NCBI GenBank assembly: GCA_000989185.1
Contig: LBNX01000002.1
Location: 248,001 to 312,000 of the forward strand
Origin: a candidate division TM6 bacterium GW2011_GWF2_28_16
GTDB taxonomy: Bacteria; Babelota; Babeliae; Babelales; UASB340
Length of the DNA stretch: 64,000 nucleotides
Reading direction: 5' to 3'
Below are positions 46,189 through 56,861 of this stretch, piece after piece. Under the pieces are notes generated by a model, which did not search any database, was not told where the DNA came from, and saw only the letters and a list, made by a program, of their open reading frames with translations. Numbering within the stretch: position 1 is the stretch's first letter; each line of letters opens with the position of its first letter. The position numbers were made by a program, and so were the translations under genes.

Positions 46189-48024
46189 ATGAATAATTTA
46201 TTCTGGGAAAAGCAGGCTGAAAAGTTAGATTGGTATAAAAAATGGAAAAGTGTAATTGCTGGTGAACGACCATATAAAAGATGGTTTACCGGTGGTAAGC
46301 TTAACGCCTCTTATCAGTGTCTTGATAGACATATCAAAAATGGTTTAGGACAAAAGATAGCTATTTATTGGATCAATGAGTTAGGTGAGAGTCAGAGCTT
46401 TTCTTATAAACAAGTTTATGACGAAGTTAATAGGTTAGCTTTTGGGCTAAATAATTTAGGTGTAAAAAAGGGTGATGTTGTAGTAATTTATATGCCCATG
46501 ATAGTTCAGGCTATATTTTCTATGTTGGCTGTTGCCAGAGTTGGGGCAATTCATAATGTAGTATTTTCGGCATTTTCGTATAAATCTTTAAAAGACAGAA
46601 TTATAGATACAAATGCTAAATTTTTAATAACAGCTGATTACTCACTAAGACGAGGTAAATTTATAGATCTAAAATTTGTTGCAGATCTTGCCTCACATGA
46701 GACAAGTATACAAAAAGTTATTGTAGTAAAACGAACAAATTTGGATATAAGTTTAGACCCCGAAAAAGATATTTTATATCAAGATTTAATTAAAAATTCT
46801 AAAGATTATTTTGAGCCGGTTCAAGTTGAGTCTAATGACCCATTATTTGTTTTATATACTTCAGGTACTACCGGTAAACCTAAAGGAATAGTTCATTCTA
46901 CTGGTGGTTATTTAACTTATGTTAATTATAGTTATAATGCAGCTTTTGGTGATACAAAAAATAGCGTTTATTGGTGTACTGCAGATGTTGGTTGGGTAAC
47001 AGGACATTCGTATGCCGTTTATGCGCCATTGATGAATGGGGCTACAAGTGTTATTTATGAAGGTGCTCCTGATTTTCCTAACCCAAGTATATGGTGGAAA
47101 TTAATTGAAAAATATAAAGTTAATATTTTGTATACTTCGCCTACTGCTATAAGAATGTTAAGAAAGCTTGGCGAAGAATGGTTAGAAAATATAGATTTAA
47201 GTAGCTTAAAAGTTTTAGGTTCTGTGGGTGAAATTATAAATCCAGATATTTGGCAGTGGTTTTTTGAGCGTATTGGTGGTAGCCGTTGTCCAATTATTGA
47301 TACTTGGTGGCAAACAGAAACGGGTGGTTTTATGATTTGTCCCAAGATAAATTATAAACTTGAAGATTTAAAAGCTGGCTCGCCTACGTTCCCATTAGAT
47401 GAAATTGAAATTGATATATTAGATGAAGATGGCAAATCTGTGCCAGTAGGACAAAAAGGTTATCTTGTAATAAAAAATTTTTGGCCAGGGTTAACATTAG
47501 GCATTTGGGGAGACAATAAGCGCTTTGAAGAAACATATTGGTCCAAATTTAAAGATGCTTATTACCCTGGTGATTATGCAATAAAAGATAAAGATGGCTA
47601 TATTTGGTTTTTGGGCAGATCTGATGAAACTTTAAATATTGCAGGACATAGAATTGGTACAGGTGAGATAGAAAATGCTGTTGTTAAAAATATAAATATT
47701 GCAGAGACTGCAGTTGCTGCTATACCAGATAAAATTAAAGGTCAAAATTTTGTATTATTTGTTGTGCTTAAACAAAATAATAATCTTGATAATATTATTT
47801 TAGAAAAAGAAATTATTAATACTTTAAAAATAGAAATTGGCGCTTTAGCAAAACCTGCTAAAATATACTTTGTTGAGAGTTTGCCAAAAACTAGATCGGG
47901 TAAAATTATGAGAAGGGTACTTTCTAGTTTGTTACAAAAAAGTGATGTAGGCGACCTTACAACACTTGAAAATATTTCGTGCATTGATAATATTCGATCT
48001 GTTATAGCGTTAGATAAAATTTAA
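46189..48024 (+). CDS. Acetyl-CoA synthetase-like acyl-CoA ligase
   Basis: LYTSGTTGKPKGIVHSTGGYL, ADVGWVTGHSY, DTWWQTETGG, GRSDETLNIAGHRIGTGEIE, PKTRSGKIMRR. Confidence 0.93.
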   Translation: MNNLFWEKQAEKLDWYKKWKSVIAGERPYKRWFTGGKLNASYQCLDRHIKNGLGQKIAIYWINELGESQSFSYKQVYDEVNRLAFGLNNLGVKKGDVVVIYMPMIVQAIFSMLAVARVGAIHNVVFSAFSYKSLKDRIIDTNAKFLITADYSLRRGKFIDLKFVADLASHETSIQKVIVVKRTNLDISLDPEKDILYQDLIKNSKDYFEPVQVESNDPLFVLYTSGTTGKPKGIVHSTGGYLTYVNYSYNAAFGDTKNSVYWCTADVGWVTGHSYAVYAPLMNGATSVIYEGAPDFPNPSIWWKLIEKYKVNILYTSPTAIRMLRKLGEEWLENIDLSSLKVLGSVGEIINPDIWQWFFERIGGSRCPIIDTWWQTETGGFMICPKINYKLEDLKAGSPTFPLDEIEIDILDEDGKSVPVGQKGYLVIKNFWPGLTLGIWGDNKRFEETYWSKFKDAYYPGDYAIKDKDGYIWFLGRSDETLNIAGHRIGTGEIENAVVKNINIAETAVAAIPDKIKGQNFVLFVVLKQNNNLDNIILEKEIINTLKIEIGALAKPAKIYFVESLPKTRSGKIMRRVLSSLLQKSDVGDLTTLENISCIDNIRSVIALDKI

Positions 48025-48036
48025 ACAGGAGATAGT

Positions 48037-48942
48037 ATGAAATTTAGAATAATTAATTTGTTTTTAATATTTGGATTTGTAACTTGTGCAGCTACGCAAG
48101 ATGTAACAAAAGATGTAAAAAAAGATATTAAACAAGATGTAAAAAAGGTTGAACAAAAACAAGATAAAGTAAAAAAAGATACAGTAGATAAAATAGTTGT
48201 TCGTGTTAATGGTGTTAATATTTTAAAATCAGATTTGGAAAAACCACAAATTATTAGTGGTGGCCAAAGAATGGATTTGGAATCTGCAGTTACTCAAGAA
48301 TTGCTTATTCAAAAAGCATCAGAACATAAAATGCTTGCAACAAGTGCAGAAGTTGATAAACAAATTGCAAGTTTAAAAATCAGAAATGGCATGGCAGAAA
48401 TGTCAGATGAAGATTTTGAAAAAGAGTTAAAACAAGAGGGATTAACTATTGCTGATTATAAGGGACAGATAGCTAAATTTATGGCTGTAGAGCGATTAAA
48501 AGGTGCAGAGTTTAGCGAGCGTGTTGTTGTAACAGCCCAAGAGGTTGAAGATTTTTACAAAAAGAACCCAAGTTGGTCAGAAGAAAAGTATAATTTGCAA
48601 ATTTGTGATCTTGAAGATAAAGACTTAGATAAAGATGGCAATTTAATTGCTGATTTAAGTTTATTAAAATGGGAAGATCTTGGTTGGATACTTAAAAAAG
48701 ATTTGGACAAAAGTTTGGCTGTAGTTTCTGGTTTGCAAAAAGGTGAAATGAGTAAGCCTATTAAAACAGATGATTCATATAAAATGGTTAAAGTTCTTGA
48801 TAGATCAGAAAAAAATTTAAGAACAATGGATGAAAGATATACAGAGATAGAAGCTTTGCTTCAGGCTCAAAAGCGAGATGTTTTTGAAAAAGAGTTTGAA
48901 GTTGAACTTAAAAAAGATGCCTCGATTGTTTATTTAAGCTAA
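48037..48942 (+). CDS. SurA-like periplasmic chaperone/peptidyl-prolyl isomerase-like protein
   Basis: Signal peptide; VDKIVVRVNGVNILKSDLEK..., SurA N-like helical region. Confidence 0.75.
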   Translation: MKFRIINLFLIFGFVTCAATQDVTKDVKKDIKQDVKKVEQKQDKVKKDTVDKIVVRVNGVNILKSDLEKPQIISGGQRMDLESAVTQELLIQKASEHKMLATSAEVDKQIASLKIRNGMAEMSDEDFEKELKQEGLTIADYKGQIAKFMAVERLKGAEFSERVVVTAQEVEDFYKKNPSWSEEKYNLQICDLEDKDLDKDGNLIADLSLLKWEDLGWILKKDLDKSLAVVSGLQKGEMSKPIKTDDSYKMVKVLDRSEKNLRTMDERYTEIEALLQAQKRDVFEKEFEVELKKDASIVYLS

Positions 48943-48968
48943 ATAATAAATTTTATTTTTTATAAAAT

Positions 48969-48999
48969 TATAGCCGGTTTTTATACCGGCTATTTTTAT
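48969..48999 (+). terminator. Rho-independent terminator
   Basis: ATAGCCGGT TTTTAT ACCGGCTAT TTTTAT. Confidence 0.85.
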
Positions 49000-49079
49000 T
49001 GCAATTTTTTAAAAATTTAAATACTATACATGATTAGTTTTAGGTATGAATTAAAATATTTAATTAATTTGGAAAATAG

Positions 49080-49907
49080 ATGAAAAAATTTTTACATAGC
49101 TTGATTTTGGTAACTAGTATTTTTACAAATTTACATCCAATCAAAAAAGATAATGTAAAATGGGTTGGGTTTGGCACTGGAGCTTGCACAGGCATTTTAG
49201 CATCCAGTATAACTTATAATAATATGATACATGATCGCTCAGGGCACGTTTATAGTGATGAACTAACAGAATCAACAAAATTGATAACTGCAGGTGTTGG
49301 AGCTGGGGTTGGGTTGCTTGCAGGTTATTTGGCTTATAGCATTGCAAAAAGTAACACACCTAAAGCAAAATTTAAAAAAGCACGAAAATTAATTGAGCAA
49401 TGTTATTCGCATGCAATTGCAGCGCGAGAATTTGCGAGTCATAATGATTACTTAAGTTTTATATTTAGTTCTTATGTTTCTGATTGGCCGTTACTTAACG
49501 CTATTGATGATCTTAATATTATAAAATCAAATTTAATAGAACCTCGTGATTTACTTGATTCTGCATGTAAGCAAACTCGAGAATATGATCAAGATTATTG
49601 GATATTAACAGACGCAAATTCTTTATATAAAAAAATAGATCATTTACTTGAATATATTTCTGTGCGAATGGCAACGATTACTTCGTGGCCTATTTATAAA
49701 GATCAGTATAAAAGATATCAAGACTATTTAGCGCACGAAGCTTATATTGCTTCTCAGGCTGCAAAACTTGCTGTTCAAAGCGCAAAGATTGCACAAAAAG
49801 AACGAGAACGTCATGATAAGTTACAAGCGCAACGTGAAAAACAACAACTTGCACAACAAGCTATAAATCAAGCTCATGGACATGTTGGTGTTAATATTAA
49901 TTTATAG
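49080..49907 (+). CDS. Membrane hypothetical protein, tandem paralog A
   Basis: 275 aa; signal peptide and Gly-rich TM segments; same layout as next gene. Confidence 0.75.
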   Translation: MKKFLHSLILVTSIFTNLHPIKKDNVKWVGFGTGACTGILASSITYNNMIHDRSGHVYSDELTESTKLITAGVGAGVGLLAGYLAYSIAKSNTPKAKFKKARKLIEQCYSHAIAAREFASHNDYLSFIFSSYVSDWPLLNAIDDLNIIKSNLIEPRDLLDSACKQTREYDQDYWILTDANSLYKKIDHLLEYISVRMATITSWPIYKDQYKRYQDYLAHEAYIASQAAKLAVQSAKIAQKERERHDKLQAQREKQQLAQQAINQAHGHVGVNINL

Positions 49908-49981
49908 AGGCATTTGCAACTCTCTTTAAGTTGATTAAAATAGCTCTTATACTCAAATATTATTAAAAATTTAGGGACTTT

Positions 49982-50779
49982 ATGAAAAATTTAAAAAAAA
50001 TTATTTTATTTGTTTTGTTGGGGGCTAATTTTTTTGCAACTTTAAAACCTGTCTCTGAGAAAAATGCAAAATTAATTGGTGTTGGTGTAGGCATTGGAGC
50101 TGTTTGCTTAACATCAAGTTTAGCTTGGTTAGCCCTGTATGGTTCAGGCTTTAAATATACTCAGGATGAACATGGCGTTAAAACATGGATTAAACCAGCG
50201 AAAAGTTCAAAAGTTATTGCAGCAGGAACAGTGCTGGCTTCTAGTATTATTGCGGGATATTTAAGTTATAAAAAAATGCAAGAATATACCCCTGAAACAA
50301 AATTTGATTTGGCTTTAGAAATAATTGAACGAATTGAAAAAGATTCTATTGCTATAAAAGAGTTTGAAAATCATGCAGCATTTTTAACGTTTATTATGAG
50401 TGAATATGAATCTAAATGGCCATTGGTTAGTGCAGTAAATAGTTTAGAGCGATATGTACAAGATTTAAAATTCATAAAAAAACATTATTTAGATAAAGCT
50501 TTTGGTATGGCAGAAAAATATAAGCAGCAAGATCTTTTAATTAAAATTAATAATCTATATAAAAGACTCGAAAAATTGATGGAATATTGTACTGTTAGAT
50601 TTTCTTTAATTAAATCTTGGCCTATGTATAATGAACAATATGAAAAATATGGAGAAACACAAAAAATAATTAGTGAGCGGGCACAATTTATACAAGAAAT
50701 GGAATATAAAATTAGAGAGATAGTAAGACAGGAGTTATCAAGGAATGCACAAGCCAATACTTTTGGTTATAGGAACTAG
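49982..50779 (+). CDS. Membrane hypothetical protein, tandem paralog B
   Basis: 265 aa; shares FxxHxxxLxFIxSxYxSxWPLxxAxxxL with the preceding gene. Confidence 0.75.
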   Translation: MKNLKKIILFVLLGANFFATLKPVSEKNAKLIGVGVGIGAVCLTSSLAWLALYGSGFKYTQDEHGVKTWIKPAKSSKVIAAGTVLASSIIAGYLSYKKMQEYTPETKFDLALEIIERIEKDSIAIKEFENHAAFLTFIMSEYESKWPLVSAVNSLERYVQDLKFIKKHYLDKAFGMAEKYKQQDLLIKINNLYKRLEKLMEYCTVRFSLIKSWPMYNEQYEKYGETQKIISERAQFIQEMEYKIREIVRQELSRNAQANTFGYRN

Positions 50780-51875
50780 AGCTGAGGCAATAAAGCTTAT
50801 TCCATTATATTTAGCATTTAAAAAAGAAAATATAAATGTACTTTTGTGTGCTACATTTCAGCATAGTGATTTATTACAACAAGTTTTTGATATCTTTAAA
50901 ATAACTCCAGATTTTAATCTGGATGTCATGATCAAAGATCAGGATCTTTTTTATTTGCAAAAAACTATTATGGAGAGAGTGCGTGAAGTTTATCACAAAG
51001 TTAATCCTATTTTAGTTTTAGTTCATGGTGATACAACAACAACTATGTCGGCAGCTCTTGCTGCTTTTTATTTAAATATTCCTGTAGGACATGTTGAAGC
51101 TGGACTTAGAACTGGCAACATGCGTTCGCCATTCCCCGAAGAATTAAATAGAAAATTAGTAACACAAATTGCAGATCTTCATTTTGCACCTACTGCATTT
51201 TCTACAGCCAATTTGCTCGCCGAAGGCGTAGCCAGAACTAAAGTTTTTTGTACAGGAAATACAGTTGTTGATGTTTTGTTATACATGAAAGATTTAATTT
51301 TAAATAATAAAATAGATATAGATTTAAAAATAAAAAATATTATAGAAAAAGCTAAAAGTGAAAATAAAAAAATAGTTTTATTAACAGCACACAGAAGAGA
51401 ATCTTTTGGGCCAGGGCTTGTAAGAATATTTAATAGCATTAAAAAGTTTGCGAATTTACATAAAGATGTTTTAATAATTTTACCGGCACACCCTAACCCC
51501 AATGTTTTAGTTGCGATAAATAATTCTGGGATTAAAAATACAAAAAATATTATTATTACAGAATCTCTTTTATATAAAGATTTAATTTATTTGTTAATAA
51601 ATTCAAACTTTGTTGCAACAGATTCTGGAGGTATACAAGAAGAGGCTGTAAGCCTGGGTAAACATGTAATAGTGTTGCGTGATGTAACAGAGCGCTGGGA
51701 GGGTGTTTGGGATGGCTCAGAAGATCTTGTTGGAACTAACGAAAATTTAATTTTATCTTCTTTAGAAAAATGTTATCATCTAAAAAAAGAAACAGAAAAA
51801 ATGTCGTCAATATATGGAGACGGCAAAAGTTGTAATCGAATAGTTTCTATTATTAGAAAAAATTTAAATATATAA
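50745..51875 (+). CDS. wecB: UDP-N-acetylglucosamine 2-epimerase (non-hydrolysing)
   Basis: VIGTRAEAIKLIPL, VHGDTTTTMSAALAAFY, GHVEAGLRTGN, TAHRRESFG, TDSGGIQEEA. Confidence 0.95.
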   Translation: MHKPILLVIGTRAEAIKLIPLYLAFKKENINVLLCATFQHSDLLQQVFDIFKITPDFNLDVMIKDQDLFYLQKTIMERVREVYHKVNPILVLVHGDTTTTMSAALAAFYLNIPVGHVEAGLRTGNMRSPFPEELNRKLVTQIADLHFAPTAFSTANLLAEGVARTKVFCTGNTVVDVLLYMKDLILNNKIDIDLKIKNIIEKAKSENKKIVLLTAHRRESFGPGLVRIFNSIKKFANLHKDVLIILPAHPNPNVLVAINNSGIKNTKNIIITESLLYKDLIYLLINSNFVATDSGGIQEEAVSLGKHVIVLRDVTERWEGVWDGSEDLVGTNENLILSSLEKCYHLKKETEKMSSIYGDGKSCNRIVSIIRKNLNI

Positions 51876-51890
51876 AATTACTGGAGAGTA

Positions 51891-53165
51891 ATGGAAAAAG
51901 TAACTATTGTTGGGTTGGGCTATATAGGTCTGCCTACGGCAATAATTTGTGCTCAATCAGGATATAAAGTATCTGGATTTGATATAGATCAAGATAAAAT
52001 AAATAAAATTAATAAAGCCATTTCTCCAATACTCGAAACTGGTATTACAGAAAAATTAAAAAAAATAATTAAATCTGGAAATTTAAAAGCTAGTAATAAT
52101 ATTAATAAAGCGAATATATTTTTAGTGGCTGTGCCTACGCCATTTATTATAAAAAATAAAAAAAATAATAATTTAAATAAAATAAAACAGGTTGACTTAT
52201 CGTATGTATTTAATGCTGCCAAAGAAATATCAAAAGTTCTTGAAAAAAATAATTTAGTAATTTTAGAGTCTACAGTTTCTGTTGGTGCTACAGAAAAATT
52301 TGCAAAAATTCTTGAAAAACATTCTGGTTTAAAATTATCAAAAGATTTTTATGTGGCACATTGTCCAGAAAGAGTGTTGCCGGGTAAAATATTTGAAGAG
52401 TTAACTAATAATAATAGAGTTATTGGTGGCATTTGCCCAAAGGCGAGTGAATTAGCTAAAAAATTTTATTCTAAATTTGTAATGGGTAATATTTTAATTA
52501 CTGATGCAAAAACAGCAGAAATGACAAAATTAATAGAAAATTCGTATAGAGATGTAAATATTGCTTTTGCAAATCAGGTTGCTGCAATGGCAAATAGTGC
52601 AGGAATTAACCCATATAAATTAATAGATCTTGCAAATATGCATCCTAGAGTAAATATATTAACACCCGGTTGTGGTGTGGGTGGACACTGCATAGCGGTA
52701 GACCCATGGTTTTTGGTAAGTAGTTTTCCAAAAGATAGTTTATTATTAAAGACTGCAAGAGATATAAACGATAAAAAGCCTGAAATTATAATAAAAAATA
52801 TTTTAAAATTATCGAAAACTTTTTATAAAAAAAATAAAGTAATACCCAAAATATTATCTTTGGGTCTTACTTTTAAGCCCGATATAGACGATTTGCGTGA
52901 ATCGCCGGCTTTAAAAATATCTAAAAAATTAAATTTACAAAAAAAGAAATTAAAGTTATCTGTATTTGAACCAAATATAAATAAAATTATTTTAGATAAT
53001 CTTGACTTCAAAAATTTTAATAATCTAAGAGAAGCTATAAACTGGGCTGATATAATTTTAATACTTGTTTCACATGATATATTTTTTGAATTAAAAAATA
53101 TTAATTTAAAAGACAAAATTATCATTGACGAATCTGGTCTGATATATAGAATGTACAAAAATTAA
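51891..53165 (+). CDS. wecC: UDP-N-acetyl-D-mannosamine/UDP-sugar dehydrogenase
   Basis: TIVGLGYIGLPTAII, ESTVSVGATEKF, CPERVLPGK, ENSYRDVNIAFANQ, PGCGVGGHCIAVDPW, GLTFKPDIDDLRESPA. Confidence 0.92.
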   Translation: MEKVTIVGLGYIGLPTAIICAQSGYKVSGFDIDQDKINKINKAISPILETGITEKLKKIIKSGNLKASNNINKANIFLVAVPTPFIIKNKKNNNLNKIKQVDLSYVFNAAKEISKVLEKNNLVILESTVSVGATEKFAKILEKHSGLKLSKDFYVAHCPERVLPGKIFEELTNNNRVIGGICPKASELAKKFYSKFVMGNILITDAKTAEMTKLIENSYRDVNIAFANQVAAMANSAGINPYKLIDLANMHPRVNILTPGCGVGGHCIAVDPWFLVSSFPKDSLLLKTARDINDKKPEIIIKNILKLSKTFYKKNKVIPKILSLGLTFKPDIDDLRESPALKISKKLNLQKKKLKLSVFEPNINKIILDNLDFKNFNNLREAINWADIILILVSHDIFFELKNINLKDKIIIDESGLIYRMYKN

Positions 53166-53224
53166 AATTGTTATAGCTTAAAATTTATAGAATTAATTTA
53201 TTAGAAAAATTTAGAGAGTTTATA

Positions 53225-55408
53225 ATGAAACAGCTTTTTTTAAAAAAAGGAAATGTCTATTTAGAAGATGTTCCTGCTCCTGTTCTAGAAAGTAATAATA
53301 TACTTGTTAAAGTTTATTACTCGTTTATAAGTTCGGGGACTGAACTTGCAGCAATAAGTGAATCAGAAAAAAATTTAATAGAAAGATTTGCTCAAAATAG
53401 TAATAAAAATACCAACAAAATATTTGGTGCTGTAAAATCTGATGGGCCAATTGGTGCTTTTGCTTTAATAAAAAACAGATTAAATGCAGTTTCTAGTTTG
53501 GGATATGCTTGTTCTGGAAAAGTTATTGCAATTGGGGCTGATGTACAACGTTTTAAAGTAGGTGATTATGTAGCATGTGCCGGTGCTAATATTGCCAATC
53601 ATGCAGAATATATTTCTGTTCCTGTAAAATTAGCAACAAAAGTATTAAATAAAAACAATTTAAAACAAGCAAGTTTAACAACCATAGGTGCAATTGCAAT
53701 GCAGGGTGTTAGACGTGCTAATTTGGCATTAGGTGAAACTGTGGTTGTTTTGGGCTTGGGTTTAATAGGCCAAATTACTGCACAACTTTGTAAGCTTGCT
53801 GGATGCAAAGTTTTTGGTATAGACATAGAACCTTCTAGATTGGAAACGGCTAGACAGAATGGCATAGATTTTGTGTTAGATGCAAATAGTGCAGTTGCAG
53901 ATCAAATTAATTTTTTTACTAATCATAAAGGTGTTGATGCAACAATAATAACCGCTACAGGTGATAGTGGTATAATTAATAGTGCCATGCAATATACTCG
54001 CAGAAAAGGTAGAGTAGTTTTGGTTGGCAATGTAGATATTAATTTTGATAGAAATCCTTTTTATTCTAAAGAAATAGATTTTTTAATTTCATGTTCTTAT
54101 GGTCCAGGAAGATATGATAATGATTATGAAAATAAAAATATTGATTATCCATATTCATATGTTCGTTGGACAGAAAACAGAAATATGGAATTATTTGTAG
54201 ATTTTTTAGAAAATAAAAAATTAAAATTAGATTTTTTGATAGATCAAGAGTTTGATATAAATCAGCCTGAATCTGCTTATACTTACTTAGATAAGCAAAA
54301 AGGGCTTGGTGCATTATTTGCATTTGGCCAAGATCTTTCGTTAGACATTTTGAATGAAATTAAAAATTATAAAAATTTAGATACACAAAATTTATCTGTA
54401 ATAAAATATTTACCTCCAAAAAATAAAATACAAGTTGGTTTTGTTGGTGCTGGAGGTTTTGCCAAAGTAAAATTATTGCCAATATTATTTAAAAACAGAT
54501 ATGCAAAGCTACATACTTTAATAGACAAAGATAATGCAAATTTATTAACTGTTGCTAAAACTTATAATGCTAAAAAGATAGGTAATATTGCTCAAAAAGC
54601 ATTTAATGATGAAGATATTAATATGGTTGTAATAGCTACACCACATAAATATCATTTTGAACAATCATTAGAAGCTTTAAAAAATGGCAAAGCTGTTTTT
54701 GTCGAAAAACCTGCTGTTGTAAATTTTGAACAGTTATATAAACTCGAACAATTTTTTAAATTAAACCCAGATATTTATTATACTGTTGATTTTAATAGAT
54801 CTTTTGCACCATTTAATTTAATAATTAAAAATGTATTATCTAACAGAACTAATCCATTAATGATAAATTACAGAATTAATGCAGGCTATATAGCTCAAGA
54901 TCATTGGGTTAATGACAAAGAAAACGGTGGCAGAATTATAGGTGAAGCATGTCATATTTTTGATTTGTTTGGCTTTTTAACTGATGCGAGCCCTATATCT
55001 GTTAGTGTGCAATCTATAAATGGTAATCATGATAGTTCAATTAATACAGATAATTTTGTAGCAACAGTTTTAATGTCTGATGGTTCTTGCTGTAATTTAA
55101 TTTATTCTTCTTTGGGCAACCATGATATGGGCAAAGAAAATATGGAAATTTTATTCGATGGTAAGTCTATAGTAATGCAAGATTATAAAGTGTTAAAAGG
55201 TTTTGGCCTACCAGCATCTTTTAATAGAACAGATAAATATCCAGATAAGGGACATCAATATATTTTTGATGAGTTTGTATTTAATGCAAGAATTGCAAAT
55301 TCAAAGCAATTAATAAATTTAAAAAGAATTATAGATACCTCAAAGTTAGCTTTAACTGTAGATAAACTAGTTCGTAAAAACGGAGGTTTTGAGGTTTTTG
55401 AAAATTAA
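53225..55408 (+). CDS. Bi-domain dehydrogenase: Zn-dependent-type alcohol dehydrogenase + Gfo/Idh/MocA oxidoreductase
   Basis: N-term MDR GETVVVLGLGLIGQITAQL; C-term IQVGFVGAGGFAKVKLLPIL...VFVEKPAVVN. Confidence 0.88.
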   Translation: MKQLFLKKGNVYLEDVPAPVLESNNILVKVYYSFISSGTELAAISESEKNLIERFAQNSNKNTNKIFGAVKSDGPIGAFALIKNRLNAVSSLGYACSGKVIAIGADVQRFKVGDYVACAGANIANHAEYISVPVKLATKVLNKNNLKQASLTTIGAIAMQGVRRANLALGETVVVLGLGLIGQITAQLCKLAGCKVFGIDIEPSRLETARQNGIDFVLDANSAVADQINFFTNHKGVDATIITATGDSGIINSAMQYTRRKGRVVLVGNVDINFDRNPFYSKEIDFLISCSYGPGRYDNDYENKNIDYPYSYVRWTENRNMELFVDFLENKKLKLDFLIDQEFDINQPESAYTYLDKQKGLGALFAFGQDLSLDILNEIKNYKNLDTQNLSVIKYLPPKNKIQVGFVGAGGFAKVKLLPILFKNRYAKLHTLIDKDNANLLTVAKTYNAKKIGNIAQKAFNDEDINMVVIATPHKYHFEQSLEALKNGKAVFVEKPAVVNFEQLYKLEQFFKLNPDIYYTVDFNRSFAPFNLIIKNVLSNRTNPLMINYRINAGYIAQDHWVNDKENGGRIIGEACHIFDLFGFLTDASPISVSVQSINGNHDSSINTDNFVATVLMSDGSCCNLIYSSLGNHDMGKENMEILFDGKSIVMQDYKVLKGFGLPASFNRTDKYPDKGHQYIFDEFVFNARIANSKQLINLKRIIDTSKLALTVDKLVRKNGGFEVFEN

Positions 55409-56861
55409 TATTTGGAGCGAACATAAATGTTTTTTGATAATTTTATTTGTGTTCGCTTTTTTAATTAGATTTACTGTATTTAATTATTATTTAGGTAAAA
55501 ATAATAATTATTGGCAAGTTGACTCTAGTACTTATCACAAAATAGCCTGTGGCTTATTATCTGGTAATGGCTTTAGCACAAGTGATAATAATAATATTTA
55601 TAAACAAAATTTTTACAGGCTTCCTGGTTACCCTGTTTTTTTAGCTAGTATTTATAAGCTATTTAATATAAATATTCGAGATACAAAAACTGTTTTATGG
55701 GCTCAAGTTATTCTAGCTTCTTTTATTCCCATATTAATTTTTATATTAAGTTTAATTTTATTTCCCAATTATTTTTTAGCAGCAAAATTAGCGTCTCTTT
55801 ATAGCTGTGTGCACTTAGGGCTTGTTTTGTATTCTGGCTTTTTTATGTCAGAGAGTTTATTTATATTTTTATTTTTAATATTTTTAATTTTATTTTTTAG
55901 AACAGTGTCTTGTGATTGTCATCCTGAACTTGTTTCAGGATCCAGAAATATAAGAAATCATAATAAAAACATATTTATATCAGGCCTGTTTTTAGGGTTT
56001 GCAGGTTTAGTTCGTCCAGTTGGGCATTATTTATTATTTTTATCTATAATATTAATAATTTTAAATAATTTTAATTTTAAAAATTATAAATTAAATATAA
56101 AAAATAATTTTAAAAAAGCTTTATATTTAATACTGGGTTTTATAATTATTGTTAGCCCTTGGCTTGTTCGTAATTATATTTATCAGGGTAAAAGCTTTTT
56201 TCATACTTTACCTGGTGGGCATTTTTTAAACTTTGCTGCTGCACGTAGTGCCATGCTTGAACAAAATTGTGATTATAATAAAGCTAAAGTTTATTTACAA
56301 AATAAAATTAAAATTTTAGCTCAAGAACAAAAAGATAAATTAAATCGCGATTTAAACGAGATAGAATATTGTGATTTACAGCTTAATTTGGCTATACAAT
56401 ATTTTAAAAAGTATCCATTAATAACTATAAAAAATTTTTTAATAGATATATTTAGAACTAGTTTTTCTTTATACTCTTCTGAGATTTTATATCTTGAAAA
56501 TAATAGAAATAATATTGATTATTTTTCGAATAAAAGAACTGTATTTAGTTTAGTTAAGCGTTATTTAGTTCCAGAGACTAAAAATATTGATTTAAAATTA
56601 TTAATTTATTTCGAGATAATTTTAAATTTGTTTATTTGGCTTGGGGTGTTGGGTGCGTGTGTCATCCCGAGCCTGACCGTCGTAGCCTTTGGCGAAGACT
56701 GGTGCAAGGACCCGGGATCTCTATTCTCCCCGTTCGCTTTTATTTTATTATTTTTAGTTATAGGCTTAGCTGGAGGGTATGCGAGAATGCGTTTGCCGGC
56801 AGAGCCATTATTAATAATTTTGGCATTTAATTTTTATAGTAAAAAACATGCAAATTTTTAA
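55389..56861 (+). CDS. PMT/ArnT-like membrane glycosyltransferase paralog 1, with two apparent insertions
   Basis: Multi-TM; DSSTYHKIA, FYRLPGYPVFLASIY, GLVRPVGHYLL; extra CDCHPELVSGSRN and CVIPSLTVVAFGEDWCKDPGS segments. Confidence 0.82.
   Translation: MRFLKINIWSEHKCFLIILFVFAFLIRFTVFNYYLGKNNNYWQVDSSTYHKIACGLLSGNGFSTSDNNNIYKQNFYRLPGYPVFLASIYKLFNINIRDTKTVLWAQVILASFIPILIFILSLILFPNYFLAAKLASLYSCVHLGLVLYSGFFMSESLFIFLFLIFLILFFRTVSCDCHPELVSGSRNIRNHNKNIFISGLFLGFAGLVRPVGHYLLFLSIILIILNNFNFKNYKLNIKNNFKKALYLILGFIIIVSPWLVRNYIYQGKSFFHTLPGGHFLNFAAARSAMLEQNCDYNKAKVYLQNKIKILAQEQKDKLNRDLNEIEYCDLQLNLAIQYFKKYPLITIKNFLIDIFRTSFSLYSSEILYLENNRNNIDYFSNKRTVFSLVKRYLVPETKNIDLKLLIYFEIILNLFIWLGVLGACVIPSLTVVAFGEDWCKDPGSLFSPFAFILLFLVIGLAGGYARMRLPAEPLLIILAFNFYSKKHANF
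55911..55950. repeat. In-frame palindromic element, copy 1
   Basis: TGTCATCCTGAACTTGTTTCAGGATCCAG; stem ATCCTGAA 55921-55928 / TTCAGGAT 55934-55941, inside CDS as CHPELVSGSR. Confidence 0.8.
56660..56725. repeat. GC-rich composite element inside CDS
   Basis: TGTCATCCCGAGCCTGACCGTCGTAGCCTTTGGCGAAGACTGGTGCAAGGACCCGGGATCTC; outer ATCCCG/CGGGAT; strong GC contrast. Confidence 0.75.

Noticed and set aside
56636-56830. 64-aa plus-strand ORF over the GC-rich element
   Set aside because: Alternative frame of the glycosyltransferase gene produced by the repeat; conserved C-terminal ARMRLPAEP is in the main frame.
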